64,000 bases of DNA from Streptomyces sp. DSM 15324 (GTDB lineage Bacteria; Actinomycetota; Actinomycetes; Streptomycetales; Streptomycetaceae): NCBI RefSeq assembly GCF_001514285.1, contig NZ_KQ949026.1, positions 380,121 through 444,120 of the forward strand, given 5' to 3'. This document shows positions 50,638 through 58,662 of the stretch, one piece after another (within the stretch, counting starts at the first letter, position 1; each line of letters begins with the position of its first letter). The notes under the pieces were generated by a model that had not been told where the DNA came from, did no database searches, and saw only the letters and a program-made list of their open reading frames with translations. The position numbers were made by a program, and so were the translations under genes.

Positions 50638-52404
50638 TTACAGGTACTGTCCGGTGTTCGCCACCGTGTCGATGGAGCGTCCGGTGTCCGCGCCCTGCTT
50701 TCCGGTGATGAGGGTACGGATGTAGACGATCCGTTCGCCCTTCTTTCCGGAGATCCGGGCCCAGTCGTCGGGGTTGGTGGTGTTGGGCAGGTCCTCGTTC
50801 TCCTTGAACTCGTCCACGCAGGCCTGGAGGAGGTGGGAGACGCGGAGGCCCTTCTGGTTCTTTTCCAGGAAGTCCTTGATCGCCATCTTCTTGGCGCGGC
50901 CCACGATGTTCTCGATCATGGCGCCGGAGTTGAAGTCCTTGAAGTACAGGACTTCCTTGTCGCCATTGGCGTAGGTGACTTCCAGGAAGCGGTTTTCCTC
51001 GGATTCGGCGTACATGTGTTCCACGGCCGTCTGGATCATGCTCTGGGCGGTCATGGACTTGTCGCCGCCGTGCTCGCCGAGGTCGTCGGCGTGCAGGGGG
51101 AGGCGCTCGGTGAGGTACTTGCCGAAGATGTCCTTGGCCGCTTCGGCGTCGGGACGCTCGATCTTGATCTTCACGTCGAGGCGGCCGGGACGCAGGATGG
51201 CGGGGTCGATCATGTCCTCGCGGTTGGAGGCGCCGATGACGACCACGTTCTGCAGGCCCTCGACGCCGTCGATCTCGGCGAGGAGCTGGGGGACGATGGT
51301 GTTCTCCACGTCCGAGCTGACGCCGGAGCCGCGGGTGCGGAAGAGGGACTCCATCTCGTCGAAGAAGACGATGACGGGGGTGCCCTCGCTGGCCTTCTCA
51401 CGGGCTCGCTGGAAGACGAGGCGGATCTGGCGCTCGGTCTCGCCGACGTACTTGTTCAGGAGCTCGGGGCCCTTGATGTTGAGGAAGAAGCTCTTGCCGG
51501 CGGCCTGGCCGGTGACCTCGGCGACCTTCTTCGCCAGCGAGTTGGCGACGGCCTTGGCGATGAGCGTCTTGCCGCATCCGGGGGGCCCGTACAGGAGCAC
51601 CCCCTTGGGCGGGCGCAGTTCGTGCTCCTTGAACAGGTCGGGGTAGAGGTACGGGAGCTCGACGGCGTCGCGGATGGCCTCGATCTGGCCGCCGAGGCCG
51701 CCGATCTGCTCGTACCCGATGTCGGGGACCTCTTCGAGGACGAGTTCCTCGACCTCGCTCTTGGGGACGATCTCGTAGACGTAGCCGGAGCGGGGTTCGA
51801 GCAGGAGGGCGTCGCCGGGGCGGATGGTGACGTCCAGCAGCGGCTCGGCGAGCCTGACCACCCGTTCCTCGTCGGTGTGCCCGATGACCAGGGCGCGCTC
51901 GCCGTCCTCGAGGATCTCCTTGAGGGTGACGATGTCCCCGACCCGCTCGAATTCCATGGCCTCGACCACGTTGAGCGCTTCGTTGAGCATCAGTTCCTGG
52001 CCGCGCCGGAGCTCGTCGAGCTCGACGCTGGGGCTGACGTTCACGCGGAGTTTGCGGCCTCCGGTGAAGATGTCGGCGGTGCCGTCCTCGTTCGCCGCGA
52101 GGAAGACGCCGAAGCCGGCCGGGGGCTGTGCGAGCCGGTCGACTTCCTCCTTGAGGGCCACGATCTGGTCGCGGGCCTCACGGAGCGTGTTGGCGAGTCT
52201 CTCGTTCTGGGCGGACACGCCGGCCAGGTTGGTCTGCAGCTCGACGATCCGCTCTTCGAGAATCCTCGTGTGTCGCGGAGAGTCGGCGAGCTTGCGGCGC
52301 AGGACGGCGATCTCCTGCTCGAGGTAGGCAATCTGCCCGGACGGGTCGTCGGACCCTCGTCCCGGGCGGATGCCGCGGTTCATGTCGTCGTCGTGGGCTG
52401 CCAC
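50638..52404 (-). CDS. mpa: Proteasome-associated ATPase Mpa/ARC
   Basis: A 588-residue AAA+ ring ATPase (called ARC in non-mycobacterial actinobacteria) starting at GTG 52404 behind GAGG. Residues about 20-95 form the coiled coil that recognises Pup, followed by the tandem OB domains (FGVFLAANEDGTADIF, and RSGYVYEIVPKSEVEELV). The AAA domain has Walker A GPPGCGKTLIAKAVA, Walker B IVFFDEMESLF and the arginine fingers in DPAILRPGRLD. It ends in QYL, the penultimate-tyrosine motif that opens the 20S gate. It unfolds pupylated proteins and feeds them into PrcBA. Confidence 0.97.
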   Translation of the reverse strand: MAAHDDDMNRGIRPGRGSDDPSGQIAYLEQEIAVLRRKLADSPRHTRILEERIVELQTNLAGVSAQNERLANTLREARDQIVALKEEVDRLAQPPAGFGVFLAANEDGTADIFTGGRKLRVNVSPSVELDELRRGQELMLNEALNVVEAMEFERVGDIVTLKEILEDGERALVIGHTDEERVVRLAEPLLDVTIRPGDALLLEPRSGYVYEIVPKSEVEELVLEEVPDIGYEQIGGLGGQIEAIRDAVELPYLYPDLFKEHELRPPKGVLLYGPPGCGKTLIAKAVANSLAKKVAEVTGQAAGKSFFLNIKGPELLNKYVGETERQIRLVFQRAREKASEGTPVIVFFDEMESLFRTRGSGVSSDVENTIVPQLLAEIDGVEGLQNVVVIGASNREDMIDPAILRPGRLDVKIKIERPDAEAAKDIFGKYLTERLPLHADDLGEHGGDKSMTAQSMIQTAVEHMYAESEENRFLEVTYANGDKEVLYFKDFNSGAMIENIVGRAKKMAIKDFLEKNQKGLRVSHLLQACVDEFKENEDLPNTTNPDDWARISGKKGERIVYIRTLITGKQGADTGRSIDTVANTGQYL

Positions 52405-52647
52405 GGTCCTCACCTCCTCCAAGGGGAGCTGGACGCTTCCAGACCCTACCTGGGCGGGTGTCGATTGAAACCCCTAGATCACAAAGACTGTCGGGGTGTG
52501 TCCGATCTTCACCCTTGCGCTTCCCCTCACGCCAGGGGAATACCCACCGAACATGATTGGGAAGCGGGCGGGGGTAGGGTCGACGTGTTCAACACCCGTC
52601 AGAGCCTGCATCGTTCCCTTGCGGCTCGGCGCTAAACGGCAGGAGAG

Positions 52648-52953
52648 ATGAGCGTGCAGCAGGAGGCCGGTGTCGGTGGGGAGACGCTGGAGGTCTGGAT
52701 CGACCAGGATCTCTGTACCGGTGACGGCATCTGTGCGCAGTACGCGCCGGAGGTGTTCGAGCTGGACATCGACGGGCTGGCGTATGTGAAGAGTGCGCAG
52801 GACGAGCTTCTGCAGGCCAAGGGGGCGACGGTGCCGGTGCCGTTGCCGCTGTTGACGGACGTGGTGGACTCGGTGCGGGAGTGTCCCGGCGAGTGCATCC
52901 ATGTGCGTCGCGTTTCGGACAGGGTCGAGGTGTACGGCCCGGACGCGGAGTGA
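52648..52953 (+). CDS. Small ferredoxin
   Basis: A 101-residue ferredoxin from ATG 52648 with AGGAG close by. Cysteines are arranged as CTGDGIC near the start of the fold (LEVWIDQDLCTGDGICAQYAPEVFELD) and ECPGECIHV near its end, the layout of bacterial 3Fe-4S/4Fe-4S single-cluster ferredoxins that often serve P450s. It is divergent from mpa and single-gene. The distance to the P450 gene (30 kb) gives no direct link. Confidence 0.9.
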   Translation: MSVQQEAGVGGETLEVWIDQDLCTGDGICAQYAPEVFELDIDGLAYVKSAQDELLQAKGATVPVPLPLLTDVVDSVRECPGECIHVRRVSDRVEVYGPDAE

Positions 52954-53011
52954 GCGTTCAGGTACGGGCCGTGAGGGCTGTCTGATTTCTCACAGCCGGT
53001 GATGGCCTGAT

Positions 53012-53596
53012 TCAGACGCTGTGGGCGCCGGCGGGTGTCGAGCGGATGAATCTGTCGTCCTTCCACTGCCACTTGACGCTGTCCTTGAGATCGGGGCAGC
53101 AACTGGGCACGTCCGGCGAGGAGTAGCCAAGGAGCGTGGCGAGGACGGCACCGTCGGTGACGGTGAGCGTGGTGACGTTGGTGCGGTCCTTCGGGTCGAC
53201 GAGGGTGGCGACCACGCGCGCGTGGGTGCTGCCGGCGGCCTGGGTGAGGACGTAGACGCCGTCGGGCGGGGTGCCCATGGGGGCGTCGCAGTGGACGGCG
53301 GCCACGGTCTCGGGCCTGCCGTCGCCGTCGAGGTCTCCGCTGGCCTTGCGCATGACGAGCGGTTTGACCGTGGGACCGCAGTCGAGGGGGAACTCGACGC
53401 CGGTGGTGGCGGGGGCGGTGGCCGAGGCGGCGGGTGTGGTGGCGCTGTGCGGCGGGGAGGCCTGGGCGGCCGTCGCGGGTCCGGGCTGGAGGGCCGAGGA
53501 GAGGGCCACGACGCCGGCCACCGCGGTGGCGGTGGCGACCCAGTGGATGGGCCGGGTGTGGGTGTGTGCCAGTTCCGGGACGGCGGATTGCTGCAC
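53012..53596 (-). CDS. Membrane-anchored protein with DxDGDG motif
   Basis: A 194-residue protein starting at GTG 53596, nine bases after GGAG. A hydrophobic segment at residues about 18-36 (WVATATAVAGVVALSSAL) anchors or exports it. An Ala/Thr/Ser/Pro-rich linker follows, then a domain with SGDLDGDGRPETVAAVHC, an EF-hand-like or FG-GAP-like calcium-binding loop, and several cysteines, including DVPSCCPDL. It is probably extracellular. I do not recognise a named family. Confidence 0.8.
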   Translation of the reverse strand: MQQSAVPELAHTHTRPIHWVATATAVAGVVALSSALQPGPATAAQASPPHSATTPAASATAPATTGVEFPLDCGPTVKPLVMRKASGDLDGDGRPETVAAVHCDAPMGTPPDGVYVLTQAAGSTHARVVATLVDPKDRTNVTTLTVTDGAVLATLLGYSSPDVPSCCPDLKDSVKWQWKDDRFIRSTPAGAHSV

Positions 53597-53702
53597 TAGG
53601 AGCGTCTCCTGGGGTGGCTGTGCCGGTGGGGGTGGGGGGTGGCGAGCATCGTGCCACACGTCACAGGGCGGCGGAACGGCGGGGTCGGGCGGGGCCAAGG
53701 TG

Positions 53703-53756
53703 AGGGCGCCGTGGCCGAGTTCCCCGGGGGTTCGGGGAACTCGGCCACGGCGCCCT
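53703..53756. terminator. Very long perfect hairpin after trmI
   Basis: A 24-bp perfect stem (53703-53726 with 53733-53756) closes a 6-base loop. The arms contain GCCGTGGCCGAGTTCCCC and its complement. It lies 28 bases after the trmI stop codon (minus strand) and should be a strong terminator. The length of the perfect stem is unusual even for this genome. Confidence 0.85.
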
Positions 53757-53783
53757 GTCGTTGTCCGTGTGGCGTGGGCCGGG

Positions 53784-54686
53784 TCAGCGGCCGTTGCCTC
53801 CGTCGGCGTTGGGGCCGGCGTAGTCCTCGCCGTAGGCGCCCTTGGCGGGGCGGCGGCGACGCATGGGCGGCTCGACGCCGTCGGCGAGCCGACGGGCGGT
53901 GAGCAGGAAGCCGGTGTGGCCGATCATGCGGTGGTCGGGGCGGACGGCGAGGCCCTCGATGTGCCAGTTGCGGATCATCGTCTCCCAGGCGGTCGGCTCG
54001 TTGAAGCAGCCGATCTCGCGGATGGACTCGACGGTCCGGGCGAGCTGGGTGGTGGTGGCGACGTAGCAGCAGAGGATGCCGCCGGGGACGAGGGCCTTGG
54101 AGACGGCTTCCAGGCACTCCCAGGGGGCGAGCATGTCGAGGATGACGCGGTCGACCTCGGTGTCGCTCAGGTTGTCCTGGAGGTCGCCGACGGTGAGCTG
54201 CCAGGCGGGGTGCGGGCCGCCGAAGTAGCGCTCGACGTTCTGCCGGGCGATGTCGGCGAAGTCCTCGCGGCGCTCGTAGGAGTGCAGCATGCCCTGGTCG
54301 CCGATGGCGCGCAGCAGGAAGCTGCTGAGGGAGCCGGAGCCGACGCCGGCTTCGACGACGCGGGCGCCGGGGAAGATGTCGGCGAAGGCGAGGATCTGCC
54401 CCGCGTCCTTCGGGTAGACGACGGCTGCCCCGCGGGGCATGGACAGGACGTAGTCGGGGAGCAGGGGGCGCAGCGCGAGGTAGGCGACGTTACCGGTGGT
54501 GCGGACAACGCTGCCCTCGGGAGCGCCGATCAGCTCGTCATGGGGGAAGGAACCCTTGTGGGTGTGGAAGTTCTTCCCGTCCTCGAGCGTGAACGTGTAG
54601 TGGCGGCCCTTGGGGTCGGTCAGCTGAACCTGGTCCCCGACCTTGAAGGGCCCGCGCCTGCGGGCGGCACCGGTCGGTTCGGACAT
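53784..54686 (-). CDS. trmI: tRNA (adenine-58-N1)-methyltransferase TrmI
   Basis: A 300-residue class I methyltransferase. The N-terminal beta domain (FKVGDQVQLTDPKGRHYTFTLEDG) precedes the SAM fold with VVEAGVGSGSLSSFLLRAIG, HSYERREDFADIARQNVERYF, DRVILDMLAPWECLEAV and GGILCCYVATTTQLAR. The C-terminal 30 residues are Arg/Gly-rich. It methylates A58 of the tRNA T-loop, as in mycobacterial Rv2118c and archaeal TrmI. In actinobacteria the gene is often close to arc/mpa. Confidence 0.95.
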   Translation of the reverse strand: MSEPTGAARRRGPFKVGDQVQLTDPKGRHYTFTLEDGKNFHTHKGSFPHDELIGAPEGSVVRTTGNVAYLALRPLLPDYVLSMPRGAAVVYPKDAGQILAFADIFPGARVVEAGVGSGSLSSFLLRAIGDQGMLHSYERREDFADIARQNVERYFGGPHPAWQLTVGDLQDNLSDTEVDRVILDMLAPWECLEAVSKALVPGGILCCYVATTTQLARTVESIREIGCFNEPTAWETMIRNWHIEGLAVRPDHRMIGHTGFLLTARRLADGVEPPMRRRRPAKGAYGEDYAGPNADGGNGR

Positions 54687-54749
54687 GTGAACAGCCTACC
54701 GGCGTTTGGCGGGGCCGCCGACCACGGGTGGGTGCGGGCGGCGCGGATG

Positions 54750-54977
54750 CTAGGGGCTGTCCGGCGGATCAAGTCGCAGGAAAGCAGCGGTGACTCATCG
54801 GCCCAGGTGAGCGGGGTCTGGTGCGTCCAACTGCAAGGCGGAGGAGGGCGTCGACGCGATGGGGGTCCCGCCCGCGCGAGCGAAGCCGAGCGTGGGGGAG
54901 TCGGCAACCGACGACAACGCCGCAGGTGGGCGTGCCAGACCCCGCGTCTGCGGCATGATCCGCCGGACAGCCCCTAG
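54750..54977. mobile_element. MITE-like element with 22-bp perfect inverted ends
   Basis: A 228-bp stretch is bordered by perfect 22-bp inverted repeats (54750-54771 and 54956-54977), starting CTAGGGGCTGTCC and ending GGACAGCCCCTAG. No open frame of note lies inside. The interior holds GC-rich inverted segments such as GAGCGAAGCCGAGCGTGGGGGAG, a sequence seen often in streptomycetes. This is the form of a non-autonomous miniature transposon. The right end provides the stop codon of the protease gene. No transposase is present, so any mobility would depend on one in trans. Confidence 0.75.
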
Positions 54978-56572
54978 GAGGGGCGGGCCATGGCTTTGAC
55001 GAAGGCGCGTTCGACGTCGGCGGCGGACAGGACGCCGTAGATCTCGCCGGTCTCCTCGACGACGAGGTATTCGGTGGCAGGGGTGGCGCGCAGGACGTCG
55101 AGGAGGTCCTCCCCCGCGAGTTCGGCGGAGACGCGCATGCCGTCGGTGAGGTCCTGGGCGAGGCCGCTGACGGCGACCCAGGGGCGGCGGTGTTCGGGGA
55201 CGCCGACGATGGCGGCCTCGCGGACGAGGGAGAGGGGTTCGCCGTGGGCGTCGACGACGACGAGGGCGCGGGCGCCGGCGGCGTTGGCGCGGCGGAGGGC
55301 CTCGGAGAGGGGGGTGTCGGTCTCGACGGGGACGGCGCGGCGGGTGAGGGTGCGGGCCCGGAGTTCGGGGAGGTGTTCGCGCAGGCGGGCCATGCGCAGG
55401 CTGTTGCCGGCGCCGGTCCAGATGATCGCGGCGAGGATGGCGGCGAGCAGGGCGTCGGTGACGGTGTCCATGCCGACGCTGTCCTCGGCGCGGGAGCCGA
55501 GGGCGCCGGACTGGGTGAGCAGCGGGAGGCCGATGAGGACGGAGACGGCGAGGGCGCGGCCGACCCAGGCGGCGGCGATGGTGCCGCTCATGGGCTTGCC
55601 GGTGATCTTCCAGACGACGGCGCGGAGCATGCGGCCGCCGTCGAGGGGGAGGCCGGGCAGGAGGTTGAAGATCGCCACGATGAGGTTGGAGATCATCAGG
55701 CCGGCCAGGAGGACGCCGGGGACGGTGCCGGGTTCGACGGGCTGAAGGGCGGCGTAGAAGACGCCGGCGAGGACGAGGGACAGCAGGGGGCCGACGAAGG
55801 CGAGCCAGAATTCGCGGCCGGGGGTCTCGGCTTCCTTCTCGATCTCGGAGACGCCGCCGAAGAACTGGAGCTGGATGCGGCGGACGGGGAGCTTGAAGCG
55901 GAGGGCGGCCAGGGTGTGGGCGAGTTCGTGGATGAGGACGGAGGCGTAGAAGGCGACCGCGAAGAAGAGGGAGACCAGGTAGCGGGCGGCGCCCAGTTCG
56001 GGCAGGACGCGGTCGAGCTGGCCGCCGAAGACCCAGGTGATGAGGGCGGCGACGAGGAACCAGCTGGGTGCCACGTAGACGGGCACGCCGAAGGGCCGTC
56101 CCATGAGCAGTCCGCCGCGGGGCTGCTCCGGGGGGCGCTGGGGCGGGGGGCCCTTGATGCCGGTGGGGGCGGGTCCTGGGGCGGTGCCGCCGTCCTGGGC
56201 GTGCGCGTGCGCCCGGCTCCGGTCGGTGTGGGGGGCGGGTTCGGGTGCGGGCTGGGGCTTCTCGGGCTGCGGCTTCTCGGGCTGCGGCTCGGCGGGCTGC
56301 TCGGTGGGGGGATCTGCGGGTGGGGTGTCGTCGGTCGGGGTGCCGGTGCCGGGCGCCTGCTCCGTGCCGGCGGACGCGTCGCGCTCGTCGGAGGACTCGC
56401 GTCCGCTCTGTCGGCCCTCGGTCGGCGTCGGCGCGGGTTCCGTGGCGGGCGGGGCGGGGGGCGGGCCCTCGGGTTGCGCCGGGGCGGTGGGCTGGGGGGC
56501 TGGTGTGACGGGGTGCTCGGCCGACTCTTCGCTGTCCGGCCGCGGCCGCCCGCTCCCGCCGCTTTCCACCAC
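54974..56572 (-). CDS. Site-2 protease-like membrane metalloprotease with CBS domains
   Basis: A 532-residue M50 protease. Residues 1-155 are disordered, Pro/Glu-rich and contain EKPQPEKPQP repeats. The membrane part has SVLIHELAHTLAALRF (zinc motif HELAH, 215-219) and NLLPGLPLDGGRML (LDGG, 310-313), with about six hydrophobic segments. A pair of CBS domains fills residues about 395-525. Such proteases cut within membranes, often to release anti-sigma factors; CBS domains usually sense adenine nucleotides. The TAG stop lies in the end of the adjacent inverted-repeat element. Confidence 0.92.
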   Translation of the reverse strand: MVESGGSGRPRPDSEESAEHPVTPAPQPTAPAQPEGPPPAPPATEPAPTPTEGRQSGRESSDERDASAGTEQAPGTGTPTDDTPPADPPTEQPAEPQPEKPQPEKPQPAPEPAPHTDRSRAHAHAQDGGTAPGPAPTGIKGPPPQRPPEQPRGGLLMGRPFGVPVYVAPSWFLVAALITWVFGGQLDRVLPELGAARYLVSLFFAVAFYASVLIHELAHTLAALRFKLPVRRIQLQFFGGVSEIEKEAETPGREFWLAFVGPLLSLVLAGVFYAALQPVEPGTVPGVLLAGLMISNLIVAIFNLLPGLPLDGGRMLRAVVWKITGKPMSGTIAAAWVGRALAVSVLIGLPLLTQSGALGSRAEDSVGMDTVTDALLAAILAAIIWTGAGNSLRMARLREHLPELRARTLTRRAVPVETDTPLSEALRRANAAGARALVVVDAHGEPLSLVREAAIVGVPEHRRPWVAVSGLAQDLTDGMRVSAELAGEDLLDVLRATPATEYLVVEETGEIYGVLSAADVERAFVKAMARPS

Positions 56573-56746
56573 GATGTCCCCTCGTTCGAAGCGTCTCCCG
56601 CTCGTCCCGGGCGGAAGGTCTGTGACCGATGGTATGCGGCCGTGGTGACGCGTTCCGCCCCGGCACCCCCCGTGTTTCCCCGCTCGTCGCCGGGTGAGCG
56701 GGCCGGGGCTGGGTCACTGTCAGTGGTGGGCCGTATGGTCTGAGGC

Positions 56747-57904
56747 ATGGACAGCAGCAGCGAGGGCGCCGGCGGCGCGGGCGCCGAGGGCGGGGACGCG
56801 GAGGAGTCCGCCCGGACGGAAGCGGGGGCCGGGACCGGCCCGGAGGGGGAGGCGGGGATGGCCACTGCGGAGCGGGACGGGTCCGGGCGGGGCGGGTCCG
56901 GCGCGCCTGAGGGGGATGCGCAGTCCGGTGCGTCCGAGGGAGGTGCCGGGGCCCGGGCGAGCGCGGCGGGTGTCGGGACTGGAGCCGTTGACGGGGTCGG
57001 GTCCTCGGACGCGGGGGCGTCGCCTCTCGTGCCCGCGCCCGCCGAGCCGGTCGCCGTGGCGCCCGCCTCCCTGTCGCCCTCGCGGGCCGGGGACTTCATG
57101 CAGTGTCCGTTGCTGTACCGCTTCCGGGTGATCGACCGGCTGCCGGAGAAGCCGAGTGCGGCGGCCACCAAGGGGACGCTGGTGCACGCGGTGCTGGAGC
57201 GGCTGTTCGACGCGCCGGCGGCGGAGCGCACGGCGCCTCGGGCGAAGGCGTTGATCCCGGGGCAGTGGGACCGGTTGCGCCGGACGCGGCCGGAGGTGGT
57301 GGAGCTGTTCGCCGACGATCCGGACGGGGTGCGGATGGCGGGCTGGCTGGCGGAGGCGGAGGCGCTGGTGGAGCGCTGGTTCACGCTGGAGGATCCGACG
57401 CGTCTGGAGCCCGCGGAGCGGGAGCTGTTCGTGGAGGCGGAGCTGGAGTCGGGGCTCAGACTGCGCGGGATCATCGACCGGGTCGACGTGGCGCCCACCG
57501 GTGAGGTGCGGATCGTGGACTACAAGACGGGCAAGGCGCCGCGCGCGGAGTACGCGGACGGGGCGTTGTTCCAGATGAAGTTCTACGCGCTGGTGGTGTG
57601 GCGGCTGAAGAACGTGCTGCCGCGGCGGTTGCAGCTGGTGTACCTGGGCAGTGGGGACGTGCTGACGTACGACCCGGACCTCGCCGATCTGGAGCGGGTG
57701 GAGCGCCGGCTGCTGGCGCTGTGGGAGGCGATCCGGCTGGCGACGGAGACGGGTGAGTGGCGGCCGCGGCCGACGAAGCTGTGCGGGTGGTGCGATCACC
57801 AGGCGCACTGTCCGGAGTTCGGCGGTACTCCCCCGCCGTATCCGCTGCCGGTGAGGGCGGCGGCTTCCGGGGACGTCGAGCAGGGCAGAATGGGGCCGGA
57901 CTAG
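56747..57904 (+). CDS. RecB-family nuclease with Fe-S cluster motif
   Basis: A 385-residue PD-(D/E)XK nuclease of the AddB/RecB-like group. The first 110 residues are Gly/Ala/Glu-rich; a second start at ATG 56858 has a much better ribosome site (GGAGGCGGGG) and could be the true one. The nuclease core reads SPSRAGDFMQCPLLYRFRVIDRLPEKPS, GTLVHAVLERLF, LRGIIDRVDV and VRIVDYKTGK (catalytic Asp and Lys). The end, LCGWCDHQAHC, together with the early QCP gives the four cysteines of the usual Fe-S cluster. It is followed closely by a response-regulator gene. Confidence 0.92.
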   Translation: MDSSSEGAGGAGAEGGDAEESARTEAGAGTGPEGEAGMATAERDGSGRGGSGAPEGDAQSGASEGGAGARASAAGVGTGAVDGVGSSDAGASPLVPAPAEPVAVAPASLSPSRAGDFMQCPLLYRFRVIDRLPEKPSAAATKGTLVHAVLERLFDAPAAERTAPRAKALIPGQWDRLRRTRPEVVELFADDPDGVRMAGWLAEAEALVERWFTLEDPTRLEPAERELFVEAELESGLRLRGIIDRVDVAPTGEVRIVDYKTGKAPRAEYADGALFQMKFYALVVWRLKNVLPRRLQLVYLGSGDVLTYDPDLADLERVERRLLALWEAIRLATETGEWRPRPTKLCGWCDHQAHCPEFGGTPPPYPLPVRAAASGDVEQGRMGPD

Positions 57905-57918
57905 CGAAGGAGACTCAC

Positions 57919-58593
57919 GTGGCCATCCGCGTCCTACTCGTCGACGACCAGCCGCTGCTGCGTACCGGCTTCCGGATGATCCTGGAGGCGGAGCAGGACC
58001 TCGCGGTCGTCGGTGAGGCCGGAGACGGTCTTCAGGCCCTGGACCAGGTGCGGGCGCTGCAGCCCGATGTGGTGCTCATGGACATCCGGATGCCGCGGAT
58101 GGACGGGGTGGAGGCGACCCGGCAGATCACCGGGCCGGGGCGGGACGGCCCGGCGAAGGTGCTGGTGCTGACGACGTTCGACCTCGACGAGTACGTGGTG
58201 GAGGCGTTGCGGGCGGGGGCCAGTGGGTTCCTGCTGAAGGACGCGCCGGCCCATGAACTGGTGCAGGCGATCCGGGTGGTGGCGGCGGGCGAGGCGATGC
58301 TGGCGCCGAGCATCACGCGTCGGCTGCTGGACAAGTACGCCACGCATCTGCCGTCGGGCGACGAGCCGGTGCCGGACGCGCTGCACACCCTGACGGACCG
58401 TGAGGTGGAGGTGCTGAAGCTGGTGGCGCGGGGGTTGTCGAACGCGGAGATCGCGGCGGACCTGTTCGTCAGCGAGACGACGGTGAAGACGCACGTGGGG
58501 CATGTGCTGACGAAGCTGGGGCTGCGCGACCGGGTGCAGGCCGCGGTGTACGCGTACGAGAGTGGTCTGGTGCGGCCGGGGGCGCAGCAGTAG
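57919..58593 (+). CDS. NarL/LuxR-type response regulator
   Basis: A 224-residue response regulator from GTG 57919 with AAGGAG upstream. The receiver has VDDQPLLRTGFRMIL, the phospho-acceptor in DVVLMDIRMPRMDG, and the LVLTTFD and LLKDAPAHELVQAI positions for Thr and Lys. The C-terminal LuxR helix-turn-helix reads LTDREVEVLKLVARGLSNAEIAADLFVSETTVKTHVGHVLTKL. No histidine kinase lies beside it, so it is an orphan in this window. It starts 14 bases after the nuclease gene. Confidence 0.95.
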   Translation: MAIRVLLVDDQPLLRTGFRMILEAEQDLAVVGEAGDGLQALDQVRALQPDVVLMDIRMPRMDGVEATRQITGPGRDGPAKVLVLTTFDLDEYVVEALRAGASGFLLKDAPAHELVQAIRVVAAGEAMLAPSITRRLLDKYATHLPSGDEPVPDALHTLTDREVEVLKLVARGLSNAEIAADLFVSETTVKTHVGHVLTKLGLRDRVQAAVYAYESGLVRPGAQQ

Positions 58594-58609
58594 GCCGTAG
58601 GGGTACGAC

Positions 58610-58646
58610 ACGAAGGGCGCCCCTGCCGAGCGGGGGCGCCCTTCGT
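58610..58646. terminator. Bidirectional hairpin after the response regulator
   Basis: ACGAAGGGCGCCCC (58610-58623) pairs perfectly with GGGGCGCCCTTCGT (58633-58646) around a 9-base loop. It lies between the convergent response-regulator and solute-binding genes. Confidence 0.85.
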
Positions 58647-58662
58647 CGTGGCCTGCCGGGGG

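Noticed and set aside
48598..52635. A 1345-residue plus-strand open frame
   Set aside because: It runs antisense through pup, dop and mpa and has no recognisable motif.
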